NCBI GenBank assembly: GCA_029964075.1
Contig: CM057146.1
Span: forward strand, 13,039,501 to 13,103,500
DNA from: Patiria pectinifera
Lineage: Eukaryota > Echinodermata > Asteroidea > Valvatida > Asterinidae
Reading direction: 5' to 3'
DNA: 64,000 nt
In this document: in pieces, positions 12,001-25,248 of the stretch
Position numbering within the stretch: position 1 is the first letter of the stretch
Layout of the letters: every line of letters begins with the position of its first letter
The notes under the pieces: model-generated
The model's database searches: none
What the model was told of the DNA's origin: nothing
What the model saw: only the letters and a program-made list of their open reading frames with translations
Translations under genes and position numbers: made by a program

Positions 12001-14107
12001 AGCGGCATCCTCGGCAACTCAAAGGGAAGCGGTTTTTTTTTTTAGTACCTGATGATGCCAAAATGTGTGATGGTATGCCAAACTGACAAATTGGGCCGCT
12101 TTAAGTGTTTTTTGGGGAAGCTAGGGTGTCCCAAATGGGGTGAAAATTGAGGCGTCGTAAAAGTTGTGATATAACAACAATTCGGGCCTGATTGGGGTAA
12201 TTGCGGGGATGGGGTTTGCTTAATCCAATCCAGATGCATGTAACACCAGACACATATCACGACTGCATGTTTCCAGACAACAAAATGCATAAAAATACCA
12301 ATTGCTCTTGTCACAAGGGCTGCTCTTATAATCTTAAACATTCAGAAAAGGGACCTCACTGGGCTCCATAGAAATTCCATAAAATATAAGACACTAGTTT
12401 CTCACATGACACAAGCAAGACACATCACATACACGTACATAAGATGATTGTTAAGAAAGCAGAAGTACCATGCAAGTAATGCTTCATAATTGCAAAATCT
12501 CATTGTTTAAACCAAAATCTGAAAGACTTTTTTAACCTGGTTTTCCAAAATCTCTTTGAGTTGAGTTTCTTATTCCAAAGTTAGTTTTAATCATCAGTGT
12601 TAAGATTCTTTAGAGTTTCAGAAAAACAAAAAAAAATAGTCAGCGAGCGCTTTCTCAAAAAGTTCTTTATCTATCTGATTATTCAAAAGGGCATAAAACA
12701 AAAGATTAAATTCATCACCGTCATTTTGCCTCTGAAGAAGATCTTGTTAAGATCGGTCAGGCCATCTTAATTTTTTTTTTTAATTCATCTTTGCCAATTT
12801 TAAAACAATAAGCAGAGACTTAGCATCAGCAAAACATACTCATGAATCATATTTTGTCCAAACAAAACTCGGTGTTTGCCCTCATGTGTATAGACATACT
12901 ACAATGTGCAGTCTTCACACTTGAAGAGAGAGAACCCTCAAGATAGCCAATTTTTCTTAATAATCACCCAAATTTGACCTTAAATGCCCCGTGATGGTGG
13001 ACGGGGAGGGTTGAGGGGTAGAATGTTATGAGCAGAGCCCAGCGTGAGGCTTGTTATTATCAAAGAGACTTTTTGGGATGGGTGTTTACGGCTGGGGGAA
13101 AATAAACCTGGGGAGTGTGAGGGAACTCCAAATTTTATCTCTGTCTGGGTAAAATCAGAGTATGATGAATATGTATAAATCAGTGGAGAGAAGCAGGAAT
13201 TTAGTAACCAGTATAGGTGACAAATTTTGCCATGAATTAAAAAACATTGCCTCAGAAAAATGTGGGGTCTAAAATAGTCTTAAGGGTGTCCTAAAGCTAC
13301 ACTTTTAACAAACAAAACTAGGACAAATGGGTTAAAACAATAAAAAACGATTCTCCAGAATTAGAGTGACTGTTGGCATTCTACACGTACGCTAATTGAA
13401 TCTTGCAGCCAGGAATGCCTGAAAAAAAAAACCTCACTAAAATGCACATGTACATGCACTCAAAAAGTTCACATTTAGTTTACACACACAAGCCTGCAGG
13501 ATACCGCTCAGCACATACTGCAGAGCCTGGAATTTCATGCCTAACATCAACGAATGTCCAGTCCCCATATAAAAGAGGGCGACTCGCTCCACCTGCGCAG
13601 CGCTGAAATACAGTCTGGGCTCAAAGACTAAAACGTCTCTCTTATGATTACTCCCCGTCTGTCCACCTCAGGGTGTGGAATTTACTCGCACTTTACTGGG
13701 ATTTGGACCGAAAGAGTCCCTCGTTTTATTGCGGGACTAAATCTTTTACAAATAAACTGGGAATTATCGGGTTTTGGCAAGCAATTCAGGAAGGATCTGC
13801 GATATTTGTTGTGGGTTTATGGGGGATGGGGTGAAGAGTTTGCGGGTCGGCCCTGTGTTAGTAAAGAGTGATTGTAGATGTACATGTAGATGGCTGTCTA
13901 GGAGATGTCATCTCAATTGGTGTTGAAATGGATCTCATTCAGAATGCACAACCGTGAAATTTCTTTTAAAGTTTTGTGAAACTTTTCAACAAAATCTGAA
14001 TAAAAATTCTGATTTTGAAAAATGTCCCCCAAAATTTGATACCTTCTAAAATTGTATTCTAGCTTTCTTATTGATATATATACACCTGCACTTGATTGAC
14101 AGCATTA

Positions 14108-14240
14108 AGCCAATTTCATGGCGCTGCTAAGCGGACAGTATTGCTCAGCAAATATATGTGCTCAGTAAGCTAAAACTAGCTGGGAACCAGCAACAAGCAA
14201 TACACTATACATGCACTTTTGGCTGGTAACCTGATCTTGA
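14108..14240. repeat. Dispersed repeat with CAATTTCATGGCGCTGCT start
   Basis: It begins CCAATTTCATGGCGCTGCTAAG, with nested AGCAGAA/TGCTAAG-type words that also occur at 34873-35100 and, more weakly, at 18795-18960 (GCTGAGCAGAATATAATTGC). These look like decayed copies of one short interspersed family rich in GCTTAGCA-type hairpins. Confidence 0.45.
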
Positions 14241-15431
14241 ATGGGAAGTAATTTCCGTGCTTAGAAAAAAAATCTTGTGATTGGTGGCTCTGTGAACTTC
14301 GTCCCAGGGGTGCTCTCTTATTTCAAGAGTGAAAAGTCACTCCATTCGAGTGAAAATTCACTCCCGATGACTGAAACTATGGACCAGATGTATTAGAGTG
14401 AAATTCATTCAATTCAAAAGGTCAAGTTTTCACTCGAGCTTCAACTGAAGTGATTTGTTTTTCCAGAGTATTTTAATCTAAAATTAGAGTGATTGTCACT
14501 CTAAATCGCCTGGTCCCTTCTTTCACAATTAGAGAGTGGTACGGTACTGTCTCTGTCCGGATTCAGCAGTGTCAAATTTCAATCCCACATTCATTCAAAT
14601 AAAACTCACACACCATTACAACCACCAACGACCTCCAATTTCTCAAAGACGCAACTTCCTGCCAACTCTTTGGGGAATCCACCAACGAGCAACCTTAGAC
14701 CCAGACAACTTATCACTAAACACCTAAGCTTGTGTCAAAGTCAAGGATACCGCAATGAAAGGCTGGAACTTAAAAAAAAAAATGTCTGGCGATTCCGGCC
14801 TTGGAGCATGGACAAATTGGACTTGTGATGATTGGGGGAAGGGAGGGGGGACGATTGAATTTGTCCGGAACTTCTTATTTCCCCAGACTTCTTTGTAAGA
14901 ACTTGGTGTTGGGGTTGGAAGTCAGTAAGTGACAGCTACAGAGTCTTGAGCCGATTGTTAGAACTTCAGTCTACAGGCTGGTGGGGTGATAAGTGAGTTC
15001 TTTGTTCTTCTTTGGGGTGAGGGAGTGGGTGGGTGGGGGGGGGGGGGATGGGTGGGAACTGATAGCCTTGGTTTGTGGGTCATGGTTTCTAACAACACAT
15101 CTGAAACGAAACCACCGGTTTGGGATTAAGGGGACTTCCTCTTGGTCAGCATTTGGGAATCATTATCGGGAAGTGGTGGTTTGATCTGCTTGGTCATTAG
15201 AAGATACAACATCATGCTTAGATTTACATGCATCTTAAGAAGCGAGCCAGCATGTTTTCTTAATTTTGATCTTTCTTTAATACACAACACATATTGCAAC
15301 ATGCCCATAAAATAATGACGAATCACACAACTCCCCCACAAAAGACAAACTTTCAGAAATTGCCATGTAAAGTTGTCAAGGTATATAAACTTTTCAACAA
15401 ATTTACCAAATCACCAGATTATAATGGATAG

Positions 15432-15954
15432 TAAGCACCGTCGATATCAGAATTTTCAATAATCGATTATCGGAAATCCAATACCGGGGTGTCCAGAAAA
15501 TCTGATATATCGAATATCCCATGTAAAAGTTAAAGACCATAAAGATAACACTTGGATTGAAAAACAAATCTTAAGTCCCAATTTTCCACTGCTTTCTCTG
15601 GAGCATTATTGCTCAAATTCTTTTAAACAAATCTCAGCACTGAGAATTTGTCCAGAACAGGCGTTTTTCTTTGAGGTTTTACATTAGGGGAGACCGCTAA
15701 TTCAAGCAAATGCAGAGCACAAAGCGACGCCTCTTGGCAATTTGCGATATTTTTATTTGAGTCACAAGTACAAGTTCCCGCAGAGTTTTATTTCATTATA
15801 CAGCAAACGTTAAACACAAAGTGAAAGGACAAACGGGATATTTTGTTTGACGATAATCTGACACATTTTCGATATTTTCGATATTGCTATCGGCCATATT
15901 GATATCAAAATAGTTTTGAATAATCTGGTAATATTGATATATCGACGGTGCTTA
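15432..15954. mobile_element. hAT-like MITE with perfect 8-bp duplication
   Basis: This is a 523-bp element flanked by ATGGATAG on both sides (15424-15431 and 15955-15962). The ends are TAAGCACCGTCGATAT and its exact inverse ATATCGACGGTGCTTA. The subterminal DNA is rich in TCGATATT and ATCGATTA words, common in hAT-type non-autonomous elements. An 8-bp duplication fits hAT, though P elements also make 8-bp duplications. No transposase frame is present. Confidence 0.9.
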
Positions 15955-16496
15955 ATGGATAGTGCATGTGTATGCGCCATTGATAAGATTGCATGGTTAA
16001 GTCAGCCATAAAAGTCAGTTTGCCGTTGACCATGTGACAAGAAATTGCTTTTGTGAGTTTGTGAAAGAACTCAATGTTTCAGATACTACCACATGCTCTG
16101 CTCGTCATCAGGAGACTGAAGTAATGTCAATTTAAAAAAAAAAATTCTGAAGACAGAAGTCCAAATACACCTTGATAAAATATCAGTTCAAATTGTTGGT
16201 TTGCAATACCCACAGGCATCGCTTATCCGTTCTTATTTTTCAAACAGAAATATGAAGATTTGACACCATGCCTGGGGCTCTATAGCTGGCCCTATGGCTA
16301 GTGGGTGGCCAACTAGGGGACACGTCTCCAAGGTAGCTAGCTTGCTCCCAGTAATAGGCCCCCATTGGCTCCCTACCTGCACCCTCTGACAATGGTTAAC
16401 AGCTGCATAACTTTTTTTGTCCCCGTTTGATGCTCATGATTGTAAACTTGATTTTGGGGTTTTGCTGAAAGCTTTGTCTCATAAAATAATACTTAC

Positions 16497-16551
16497 AGTC
16501 TGAAACTGCTTCTTTTTTTTTTTCAAATACGGAGCGAAAAGGAAACAACAT
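16497..16551 (-). CDS. Weak candidate alternative first exon of MRTF
   Basis: An ATG at 16551 opens 18 codons (MLFPFRSVFEKKKEAVSD) and ends with one base at a strong donor, GACT followed by GTAAGTATT. Phase 1 would allow direct joining to the RPEL1 exon, giving a short leader like that of myocardin. The frame crosses an 11-A run and the start context is poor (C at -3), so this may be chance. Confidence 0.17.
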
Positions 16552-19021
16552 GGGTGAAGCATTTTGAACAAATCTCAATTTCAGCGAACGGAAACATTAG
16601 AAGGGTTTGTGAAATTACAACATAAATGTTGTCCTGGAATCTTGTCACTTAAAAAAAGGACTCTTGTTATGTCACGATCTGGAGTTTGCCTAGCCCCATT
16701 CTTTAAGATCACAGTTAATAGCCCAAGAAACATGTATGTCATCGCCATATCTTTACTCAACCGGAATTACACAAACACACACATACATGGGTAACATACA
16801 CATGACTTCATTTCCAAATTTTCTTTCAAAAAACAAACAAGCCATGGGTTCCTACATGCATTTTTAGCCCACATAGACAGTTGTATATCTTCAAGCCACA
16901 TTTTTGCTCATACTTTTCAAGAAGACGTAATGCTGATTACTCGAACAGCCTCCAAAATATTTGGGTGGAAAAATAATTATAATGGCAACAACACTGGCAC
17001 CAAAACATTGGTTGCCAAGACCAAGGTTGTTTGCAAAGATCCTTGATCGGGAGCCCGGAATTTCGAAATAAAAAACCCTTGCACAATTTTTTTTTTTTAA
17101 ATTTTAGGGTTAAATGTCCCCCATGGACAGCAAATATTACAGGCGTAAAAATCAAATTACCGGTACGATATGTTAGAAGCATATTTTGTCCAGGACGGCA
17201 CGCACATTACAAATCATTGTCGGCAACATTCAAAAGAAAAGAAAAAAAGGTAAGAACCAGAAGGTCTTTCTTATTCACCTCTTAATAAACGAGTCGCAGG
17301 TGTGTTCCCCCAGGAGTGACTGTTTTATCGCGCTTGCACTTCCAAAGGAGTTATGGAGAACACTGGCATGATTTTTATTAATTTTCCCCAGCGGACTGGG
17401 TATTTACCGGTACATCTTGAGTGCTTCCTCTGTTTTGGGGTTGAAGTGTTTCGGGACCTTTTTTTTAAGGTTTAATGCATAATCCAATTGGTACATGTAT
17501 GTATTTTTGCATGTGACAACAGATCTAAATAGAGAACTGCATGGGCTTTGCCTTTGCCGACTGCTTCTGGCTCACTGATACCACCTGAGAGTGCCACACA
17601 CAATCAGCATTTTATTTGTGCCATCCTTCATGTCCTTAGGTGAGGCAGAGGAATAAAGCCCCATTCATGAGGGAAGTTCAACAGAACTGCATTTGCTCAT
17701 CTATTGGTGATGTATGATCCTACCGGTACTACCAAAAAAAAAAGGTTTCAACACCTATTCGCAACAGATATTGCACAGAAAAATATCACTCTTTTACATG
17801 ATCTGTTCAAAAAATCAAGGTATCTGACATACATGTACATACCCGGCACCAGCAAAGAACAGAAGGAACATCCGTTACATGAAACACAAATAATGTCACA
17901 TAGTTTTCTAGATATGGACTATCATTCAGGAAATATTCACGGAATGCCTTTTTATCTAGAAAAGTATGAATTTTTAAGTGCTTTAACAGACGAGAACAAA
18001 TATGTACCAAAAAATAATCTGCAGCATTTTTACACACTGATGAGTAAAGCATCCCTAACAAACCAATTCAAATTTTCCCCCTTAAATACTGTAAGCAACA
18101 TCATTAAAAAGAAAAATGAACAAAGAAGAGCAAAGGTAACCTTAAGACCACAATCCACCCCCAAGAACAGTAGGTACCAGGCCTGAACCGGCAAAAACGA
18201 AAGTCTGAAATGAGTAGAGCCAGGAAGTACCTGGGTAGCATACCTGCACGTAGAGAAAGCAGTGAGAAACCCTATCACCAAGAGGGTCAGGTGAAAGGGT
18301 TGGGGGGGGGGGGGTATAATGCTGACTAACTCGACCCTACTGCGCCCACCACCCACTCTATAATGACACGTGTCGGGCACGTGTCACATGACATTACTAG
18401 GAGGGGCCAGGTCAGAACATGCTGAGGTGCGGAATGAGTTTTTCAGTTTGGCAGGGGGGGGGTGGAATGGTTGGTGATTGGAGATTTGTTTGTTTGGGCA
18501 CGTGGGTAGAGTCAGGGTAGGGTTGAGATTGAAGTGATTGTTGGCAAGTTCAGAAAAAAATAATAGTACACCAACATGAATGGTGCACTGAAGGCGCCTG
18601 AATTAATGTAATCATTTCTGGAAAAAAAAAAATTCTGGGAAAAAAAAAACTTTTCTTGTTCAGTTTCAAGTGAAATACTTCCATCAGTGGAATAACATCT
18701 TTTTTACTGGTAGCTTATTCTTTTAGATTAAAAAAAAAGAAACTAAAGAAATTTAGCCTTCCTTGACTTACATAGAAGCTGAACAGAAATGTGGACTCGA
18801 TCAAGTTTCCATGGAAATGCTGAGCAGAATATAATTGCTAAGCATATCAGTGCCACGATTTTAACAGCTGGTAACCAGTTGCAAGCAGTTCACATCACAC
18901 AACTTCTCAACTGGTAACCTGTCATTCTGCTAAGCAGCAATATTAATGCAGATTCCAAACAGGATAAATTAGCCCGACAAGCTATACGCTGTTGTTTTAT
19001 GATAAAAAATGAAAGATGACC

Positions 19022-19080
19022 TAGGGGCACCGGTGATAACGGGGCACCGGTTGATAACCGGCACACACCGGTTGATAACC
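19022..19080. repeat. Short tandem repeat GGGCACCGGTTGATAAC
   Basis: About three imperfect units of 16-20 bp, each containing CACCGGT and GATAAC. The CACCGG core is shared with the 7.5-kb minisatellite, so the two may be related. Confidence 0.6.
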
Positions 19081-20954
19081 CGCATACTTGTTATGTAAAT
19101 TATACAAGGGAATTTTGAGTTTGTTTTCATTGTGATTATAGAAATTGTTAGTAAGTCAAAGGATGTGAAGAAATATGTACTAGATATTACCTATGGGCCA
19201 TTAAAGATTGCATACATTTGTAGACAATGTGGTACCATAAAGTGTGAAGAAGAACTATGATCACGTGAATACAATACATTGAATCTGTGCTGGTGATATT
19301 GCTGGTGATTCAGTTTTGAAATCAACCATCTCAACCATAGCATCCCTTTACATCTATAGATCTTGCAATAAAACTCACCAGAAAGGTCAATTCAATAACG
19401 CCTTTCTCCCAAACAATCAACATACATGTGCAAACTCTTTCCACCAAATGGTCACAACCTGTGTGTCTTGTTAATCCTGCCTTCCTTGAATACCAAGAAA
19501 TCTTGGCGTTTCACTACAAATCTACCAGGAATGGCCTTTCCTTATCAGCACTTAGGGGCTCACTTTGTGTATAAACTTGTCAGAATCGGCGCAAACTGTG
19601 TCCATATAAATCCATAATCCACTCCAAACTCATTGGGGTAGGCATGGAGTGGTTTGAGAGGTGCACAGTGTGATCTGGTAAAAGCTTGTGTCTTGGCCAT
19701 TTTCAATATTTTTTAAGAACACCAGTCCCTCCTTATCGGCAGATAGTTTATCCAAAGCAAACGCGAGTCATGACAATATGGAGAACCATGGAGGGAACTT
19801 AAGAAAACAAGCAAGAAAATGAGGAATCTAAGGAAAAGTTCCATTTGTTTACGGACTCCTAAGTGAAAAAAGAATCTATTTTTTTTTCTAAAATGAACTT
19901 TTATCAAGTAGAATTTCCAAAGTACAGTTTAAAATGTCCAGCAACAGCTATGGTAAACCTGTTGACAAAATTTATTGACAACATTCACAATAAAGTAATT
20001 TAAAATGAAACCTCTTCAGAAACATCTCTTGTTTAAAAAAAAGAAGAAATTCAAGAAACCACACCTACTCCCTCAAATCATGTCATGTACATGTACATAA
20101 GCCTACATAATGTACCGGTACATACATGTATATATGTACTCAGAAAAATTGAAATATCTACCAACTTCTGGTATACACTTCAATGATGTGTGAGCAAGTA
20201 GTGGACCTAATGACTTTCTGGACAAGACGACCAACTAGTTTCAAATCACTTAAAAAAGTGCTTAAGTTTGTATTACATACACTCTTACACTTGCAAGGGT
20301 CTTGCTGAGCTGGCAAGTCTATCTGATCACTGATCATCCAATGCACTAATGGTCCCCCCAGGGGGTTAGGCAGAACATCATCGGAGTATGAGTCAAGTGT
20401 GCATTATTGTCTCCCAAAGAGAAAGTGAAACCCATTGTTCACGTGGAAGCATTTTGTTGGCCACCTGGGGTTTCGCAATGGCTGAACATGATGCACTGAA
20501 CAGTTTATGTGTGAAATTTAATGTGTGAAAGTAAAGATTAAAATATGACTCCATTCTTTTTAGCTTTTATTTGAGAAGTTTTACACTGACATGAAATGTT
20601 ATACTTTAAAATTAATTAATGGAAAAAAAACCTGTTGACCTTAATATCTTAATAAAACTGTGAACCTTCTCAAAATACCAACACTTGCATTGCTCATAAT
20701 TTCAAAGGCTACTAATAAACAAAAACAAAGGTCGATGGAGCAGCTGAATAATCAATTTCAATTTGCGAATAATGTCTTTGTGGGTTTAAATGAAAACAAG
20801 AACCTCATTTTGAAGATGTTCCAAGGAAACTCGAGTGCAAGGCAAAATGTATATTTCCAATTTGAATAATCCAGCTGGACTCGCCCTAAAGGTTTGGAGT
20901 TCACTCTGGCAGTCAAGGATGATAACATGGATGTCTCAATTAAATGATGATCTT

Positions 20955-21455
20955 GGAGAGGAGACAAGAAAGATGACATCCCGCAAATGCTGCGATAAAT
21001 CTCCCCGGATGAGACGGGGCTGGCCTAGACAGAAAAAAAATCCTGTCATTGAGTAGGTCGGACGGGAGTCGCTGGTGGTAGAGATGGATACGTGGAGGAT
21101 CTAGGAGGAGAGGGTAAAAAATACGGTGGCAGCATCCCAACACATGGATGATAAATCTCTGGAGGGTGGGAACAGAGACAAAATGCGGTCGTTAGGACCC
21201 GGCGATGCGGGGGAAGGTTGGAGGCAAGAGACCGTGGGAAAGATGGATGAAGGCAGCACAGCGACAAAAAAAATGACAGCATCCCAAAACGTGATGATGT
21301 ATCTCTAGACGAGATGACGATCTGGTCTTTAACATTCAATGATGCGGTCAGAGGTGAGAGGTCGATGGAGATGAGCCTGACAGATCGGGGAGGAGAAAGA
21401 CACTCGCAACCTCCCACAAGCATGATGATTAATCTCTCATCGCGACGGAGAAATC
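20955..21455. repeat. Decayed tandem array, about 135-155 bp period
   Basis: Four loosely spaced units each contain a CATCCC- or CTCCCA-type word, then a GATGATnnATCTCT-type core and a GA-rich segment (cores near 20990, 21150, 21292 and 21430). The 164-codon minus-strand open frame across it follows from the repeat composition and shows no domain. GAT/GA-rich sequence continues to about 22.1 kb. Confidence 0.5.
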
Positions 21456-21459
21456 TCCT

Positions 21460-23315
21460 CATTAATCCATTTTGAGAGAAGAAGGTCAGATGCTTGAGGA
21501 GTTGGATGCAAGGCTGTGCGGTGTCCCATCTGGGGGCCAATTACGGTAGAAATGTGCTTAGCAGGTTCTGAGGGTCACCAGCCAAACCCGTATATAATCC
21601 TATACACATGAATATCACTGGTACCTTTCTTGTGCTAATAAAGCAGACTTGCTTATTCACTGGATACCATTCACAAATCATACATGTACACAAGGTATGA
21701 AAATATCAACTGTTAGCCTGCCTTGTGATGCTTAGCAAATTTCTGTAAGTGTATTTCTCCTCTCCTTGATGCATCTTTTTGCGTACGATGGAGAAATCAA
21801 GTTTATAAGATCCAATGATGAGGAAAAGGGTGATGACGAGAAAGTGGGTGATGTTAGGGAAAGGACACAGAAGACATTTGATGGGAGGAGGATGCCTGCC
21901 ATCATCGGATGATGTTCCTCCCGCTGAGATAACAGAGAAAGATGCAACGTCTGCAATCCCCAGGGCGGCGTAATCAGGTCGGGTCGACACATGTTCCGTC
22001 TCTCCTCATCATCCACATGCTCCTCATCATCATCATCATCTTCGACTTCTTCGCGGTGGCATTCCATCCTCCCGAAGGCCAACAGGTGTGCGTAATCAGA
22101 TGCGGGGATGACACCTCCTCCTACGGTGGAACACCTCGCCTCCCGATTGGTCCCTGAAACCATCTCATCTGAATCAACTCTCACCTTCACTGACTGAAAA
22201 GGTCTACTGTTTTTTCCCCCTTCGTTCTCCTTTCCTCCGGCTATCTGGCCATTAATTACATCTCGAGTGATTGAGAGATGCGACGATAAGAATGCAATTT
22301 CCTTTGCAGAATGTCTTATTGAAGATGTGGTGGTATCTTAGCAACCGTCCTCACCATTTCGAAGATGGGGAGCAACAGTTGCAGCACAACACATTGTCAC
22401 AAACAAGAGGCATTATCAATCATTCCCGACCCAAAATAAGAAGAGACTTTTATTTTGTGGTTAAACAAAAACAGATTGTACCCCTGCCTGACAGAACTTT
22501 TCAAGTCAAAAATAAACTTCTTATTCACAAAACCAAGACTTTAAGATAGATTTACCAAGGTCAAAAATGGTTTTGCCAATGATCCCCCAGTTTAAAACTC
22601 TGGTTTTGCCTTTAAATCCTACTCCAATTGCTCGAGGGGATCAGGTATGAATTTGATCCTGCTGGCGCGTGTGCCTCAACCACAATGCAGGATAACCTAT
22701 AACTGCATTGGAATGCCCGCTGCATATTTTTACAGGGAAAATTAGATTTCTGATTTTTTTTTTTTAGGGGGGGGGGATTTTGATGGTTTGGCCTCATTTT
22801 TGGAGGAGAACATCACAGTCAGATTTACTGTATTGGTAATTTGGGAATAATTCTCAGATGGAGAAGAGGGCATCTGGCCATCTATGCCAAATATTTATAA
22901 GTCTGATGTTATCGGAAAATAATTTTAGATAACATGGGGAATAGTACTCATGTACATGTACATGTAGGTGATATGGTCTCTATTTAAGACTAAAGTTACA
23001 CATGGATTGGGGTAATTTTTAGCTCCTACAACTTTTTTTTAATGACAGACCTTGAAAAAGCTACCAACTCAAAACTTTTGAAAAACACAATGAACTATCA
23101 TAATGACTCATGAATACATATTGTATGGCTTTTATAAATGAATTAATATGAAAAATCTAAAATGAAAAACAAGATGTACATGTACAATGCCAGTCCAAAT
23201 TTTCCTCAAGTTTTAAACACAAAATCTTACATTTACAGAACGACGAACAAAATGCGTATTTTTAAAAGAAGAAAACATTTTGGGTGGAGTGGGTGGAAGA
23301 AGAACAAGGACTTAC
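21460..23315. other. No gene seen; GAT/ATC-rich low complexity then AT-rich DNA
   Basis: The segment 21780-22080 is rich in GATGATG and CATCATC words and gives overlapping open frames on both strands. The rest, to the donor at 23315, is AT-rich with no recognisable element. Confidence 0.5.
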
Positions 23316-23469
23316 ATTTTTTGTCTTGCTTTTCCAGTTCCTTAGCAACAGCACTCTTCCTGCTCTTCTTGCTCCGTTTCTGTTTCTGTTTCTTAGTCAT
23401 GTAAGCTGCCGGGCCGGTAACCATACCAGGAGAAAACGCAACGGCGAAGGCTCGCGCTAACAAACTCAT
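23316..23469 (-). CDS. MRTF: Probable alternative first coding exon of MRTF (lysine-rich)
   Basis: This is an open minus-strand exon of 51 codons plus one base, ending at a strong donor (GTAAGT from 23315). From the ATG at 23469 it begins MSLLARAFAVAFSPG; further in-frame ATGs lie at codons 16 and 24. The codon-16 ATG has the best start context (G at -3 and +4). The second half is very basic (KKQKQKRSKKSRKSAVAKEL). The leftover T joins the two leading bases of the RPEL1 exon to give Leu, so splicing across the 21-kb intron keeps the frame. The surroundings are CpG-dense, as expected for a promoter. Vertebrate MRTF and myocardin genes are known for alternative N-terminal exons. The alternative is the first exon of an unrelated gene nested here; I found no other downstream partner exon. 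The N-terminal peptide itself is not one I recognise. Confidence 0.5.
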
Positions 23470-23780
23470 GCAGGATCGCTCCGTTTTCACTGGTTCCCCG
23501 CTGGCATGGAGTCGATGATGTGGCGAGTGGTGACAGAGAAACGGTGTCCCGGCAAGGATTCGGAGAAATGGAAAGTGGAAAAATTGGAATGTACGGTGAA
23601 GACGGACTGCCACCGGGTGAGCCGTTCTCGGAGGTTTGTAGCGTCCTCAATGGAGTAGGTGCTGGGTACCGTCGGGTGCTGGGTACCGGTTTCTGGAAGA
23701 GCCGCCCGGAACATTTAAATGCCCACCTCGCTGATGATGTCTTGTGGAATGACGTTATAGAATGATTACGAGTAGACGAT
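23470..23780 (-). promoter_or_regulatory. CpG-rich region upstream of the 23.4-kb exon, possible promoter
   Basis: By eye this stretch is much richer in G+C and CpG than the DNA on either side and lies directly 5' of the candidate first exon on the minus strand. There is no convincing TATA box. It contains a 16-bp imperfect tandem duplication (GGTGCTGGGTACCG) near 23658-23689. The open frames across it on both strands look like by-products of the base composition. Confidence 0.35.
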
Positions 23781-25248
23781 GCAGAAACAAAAGTCCAAAA
23801 AAATAAGAGAAAAAAATTGATATCCAATAAGACAAGTGTCTAAGGAACGACACCAAAAAATGGCTGGAAAATAATACAGTCAAAAGTGGACAGGAAAGCC
23901 TAGATGTAACACCTCAAAAAAAAGATGCATCTAGGGGGGACAGCTACTACAGAACAGAAGACACAGGCTGGCAGAAGGCAGCACACACCACCACTAAGGC
24001 TACTGCTTTATGTTAGTGACCACATCTCAAAGGCAACAGCTGAGCTGACTGGTAGGCTAATGTTTATGTAAGTAGGACTCCTGATGTAGACCACTTATTG
24101 GTCCGTCTAGTGGAAGATGAGGACGGGGAGAAAAAAAAAGTTGACATTCCGATGGAGCCTCCGCCTCCTGCTAGCGTGCTTGCAGGACCAGTGGTGTCTT
24201 GTATTGTCATTAATCAGTTGGTGATGGAGTAGGGAGTGTGTGGCAAACGCACGGCACAAGCCAGCCATACGACAGGCAGCAGGCTTGAGAAGAAAAAAAC
24301 AAAAGTTGCTGGGTGCCTGTGGTGTGGACCAATCAGAGGGCTTGGGTAGTAGGGTTGGAGGGGGAGAACTGGGCCCACTCTTCAAGGATGCAAATGAGGA
24401 GTGACAGCAGGAGTGTGGCTGCCCAGCAGGGGGGTTCTTAAGGCTCCAAGCCTGGCGTGTGCCGGTTAACCCAGGACTTGGTGCCAGGCCACACCCCCTT
24501 CTGTATCTTATCATCAAAGGACCACAAGGCACAGGGCATGACACACGCTCACTCCTGGGTACCAACAGAGTGATGCTGGGATATTATTATGAGAGATGGT
24601 GGGTTGAGATAAGCCATTGGCCAACCCGTTCGCTTCAGCGGAGATGTCAGTCATGTTGGGACTTTTGGTTGCTGGTTGTTTTCCCTGGTGGGCTGGGGGA
24701 GATACCCATGAAGTGAACTAAATGGTCCAACTGTTGTTCAAATCACATAGGAACACAGGAATTCCAAATATAAAAAAAAGGCTTTGATTTGAAATTCCCC
24801 CAACTTTGAGAAACTTTGGATTGGAATCAGATGCAATCAGATGCAATGAAGGAATCAGATGCAATGATGTATTCCTTTATTTCCCGAAGTGACCAGTCAA
24901 AGTTATCCTTAAGTTTGAAGAAGCAACCACAGTAGGGATCCCACAGAGATTCAAAGTAAATCCGTCTGACTCTGAGCGCTAATAATTTATTTGTACAGTT
25001 TGAAACTTTCGTTTTGATAGAGAACATTTTGAAAACTTTTCGATATACATGTATGTATAACCATGAAGTGCTACGGGGAGCATGGTGTACACTTATGCAT
25101 ACAGAAACTAGAAGAAGTTCTGTTACAATTATGATTCATACAAACATCTGCATCTGTTAATGTTTTATGCTAGACACAAATCAGGTTAATGAGTTAAGAA
25201 ACTAATCATGCTAAATGAATTACTTCACAAACTGTTACAAAAAACCCT
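23781..25248. other. No gene seen
   Basis: A 152-codon minus-strand frame (24107-24565) has no recognisable domain and is Pro/Ser/Cys-rich, as expected from composition. An ATGCAAATGAG octamer word at 24388-24398 lies 59 bp from a CCAATCAGAGGG box at 24329-24340. Confidence 0.5.

Larger units (their letters stand above)
2103..23315 (-). other. Long MRTF intron upstream of the RPEL1 exon (21.2 kb)
   Basis: If the 23.4-kb exon is used, this is one intron; if the 44.6-kb exon is used it is part of a 42.5-kb intron. Repeats listed separately occupy parts of it. The stretches 4.8-5.3, 5.9-6.8, 8.0-14.0 and 16.6-18.2 kb are AT-rich with only short chance open frames, homopolymer runs and scattered TACATGTA words. 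Confidence 0.55.

Noticed and set aside
17704-18186. Longest plus-strand frame (160 codons)
   Set aside because: No domain, crosses A-runs and a TACATGTACATA tract, and lacks gene context; a frame this long is expected by chance in 64 kb.
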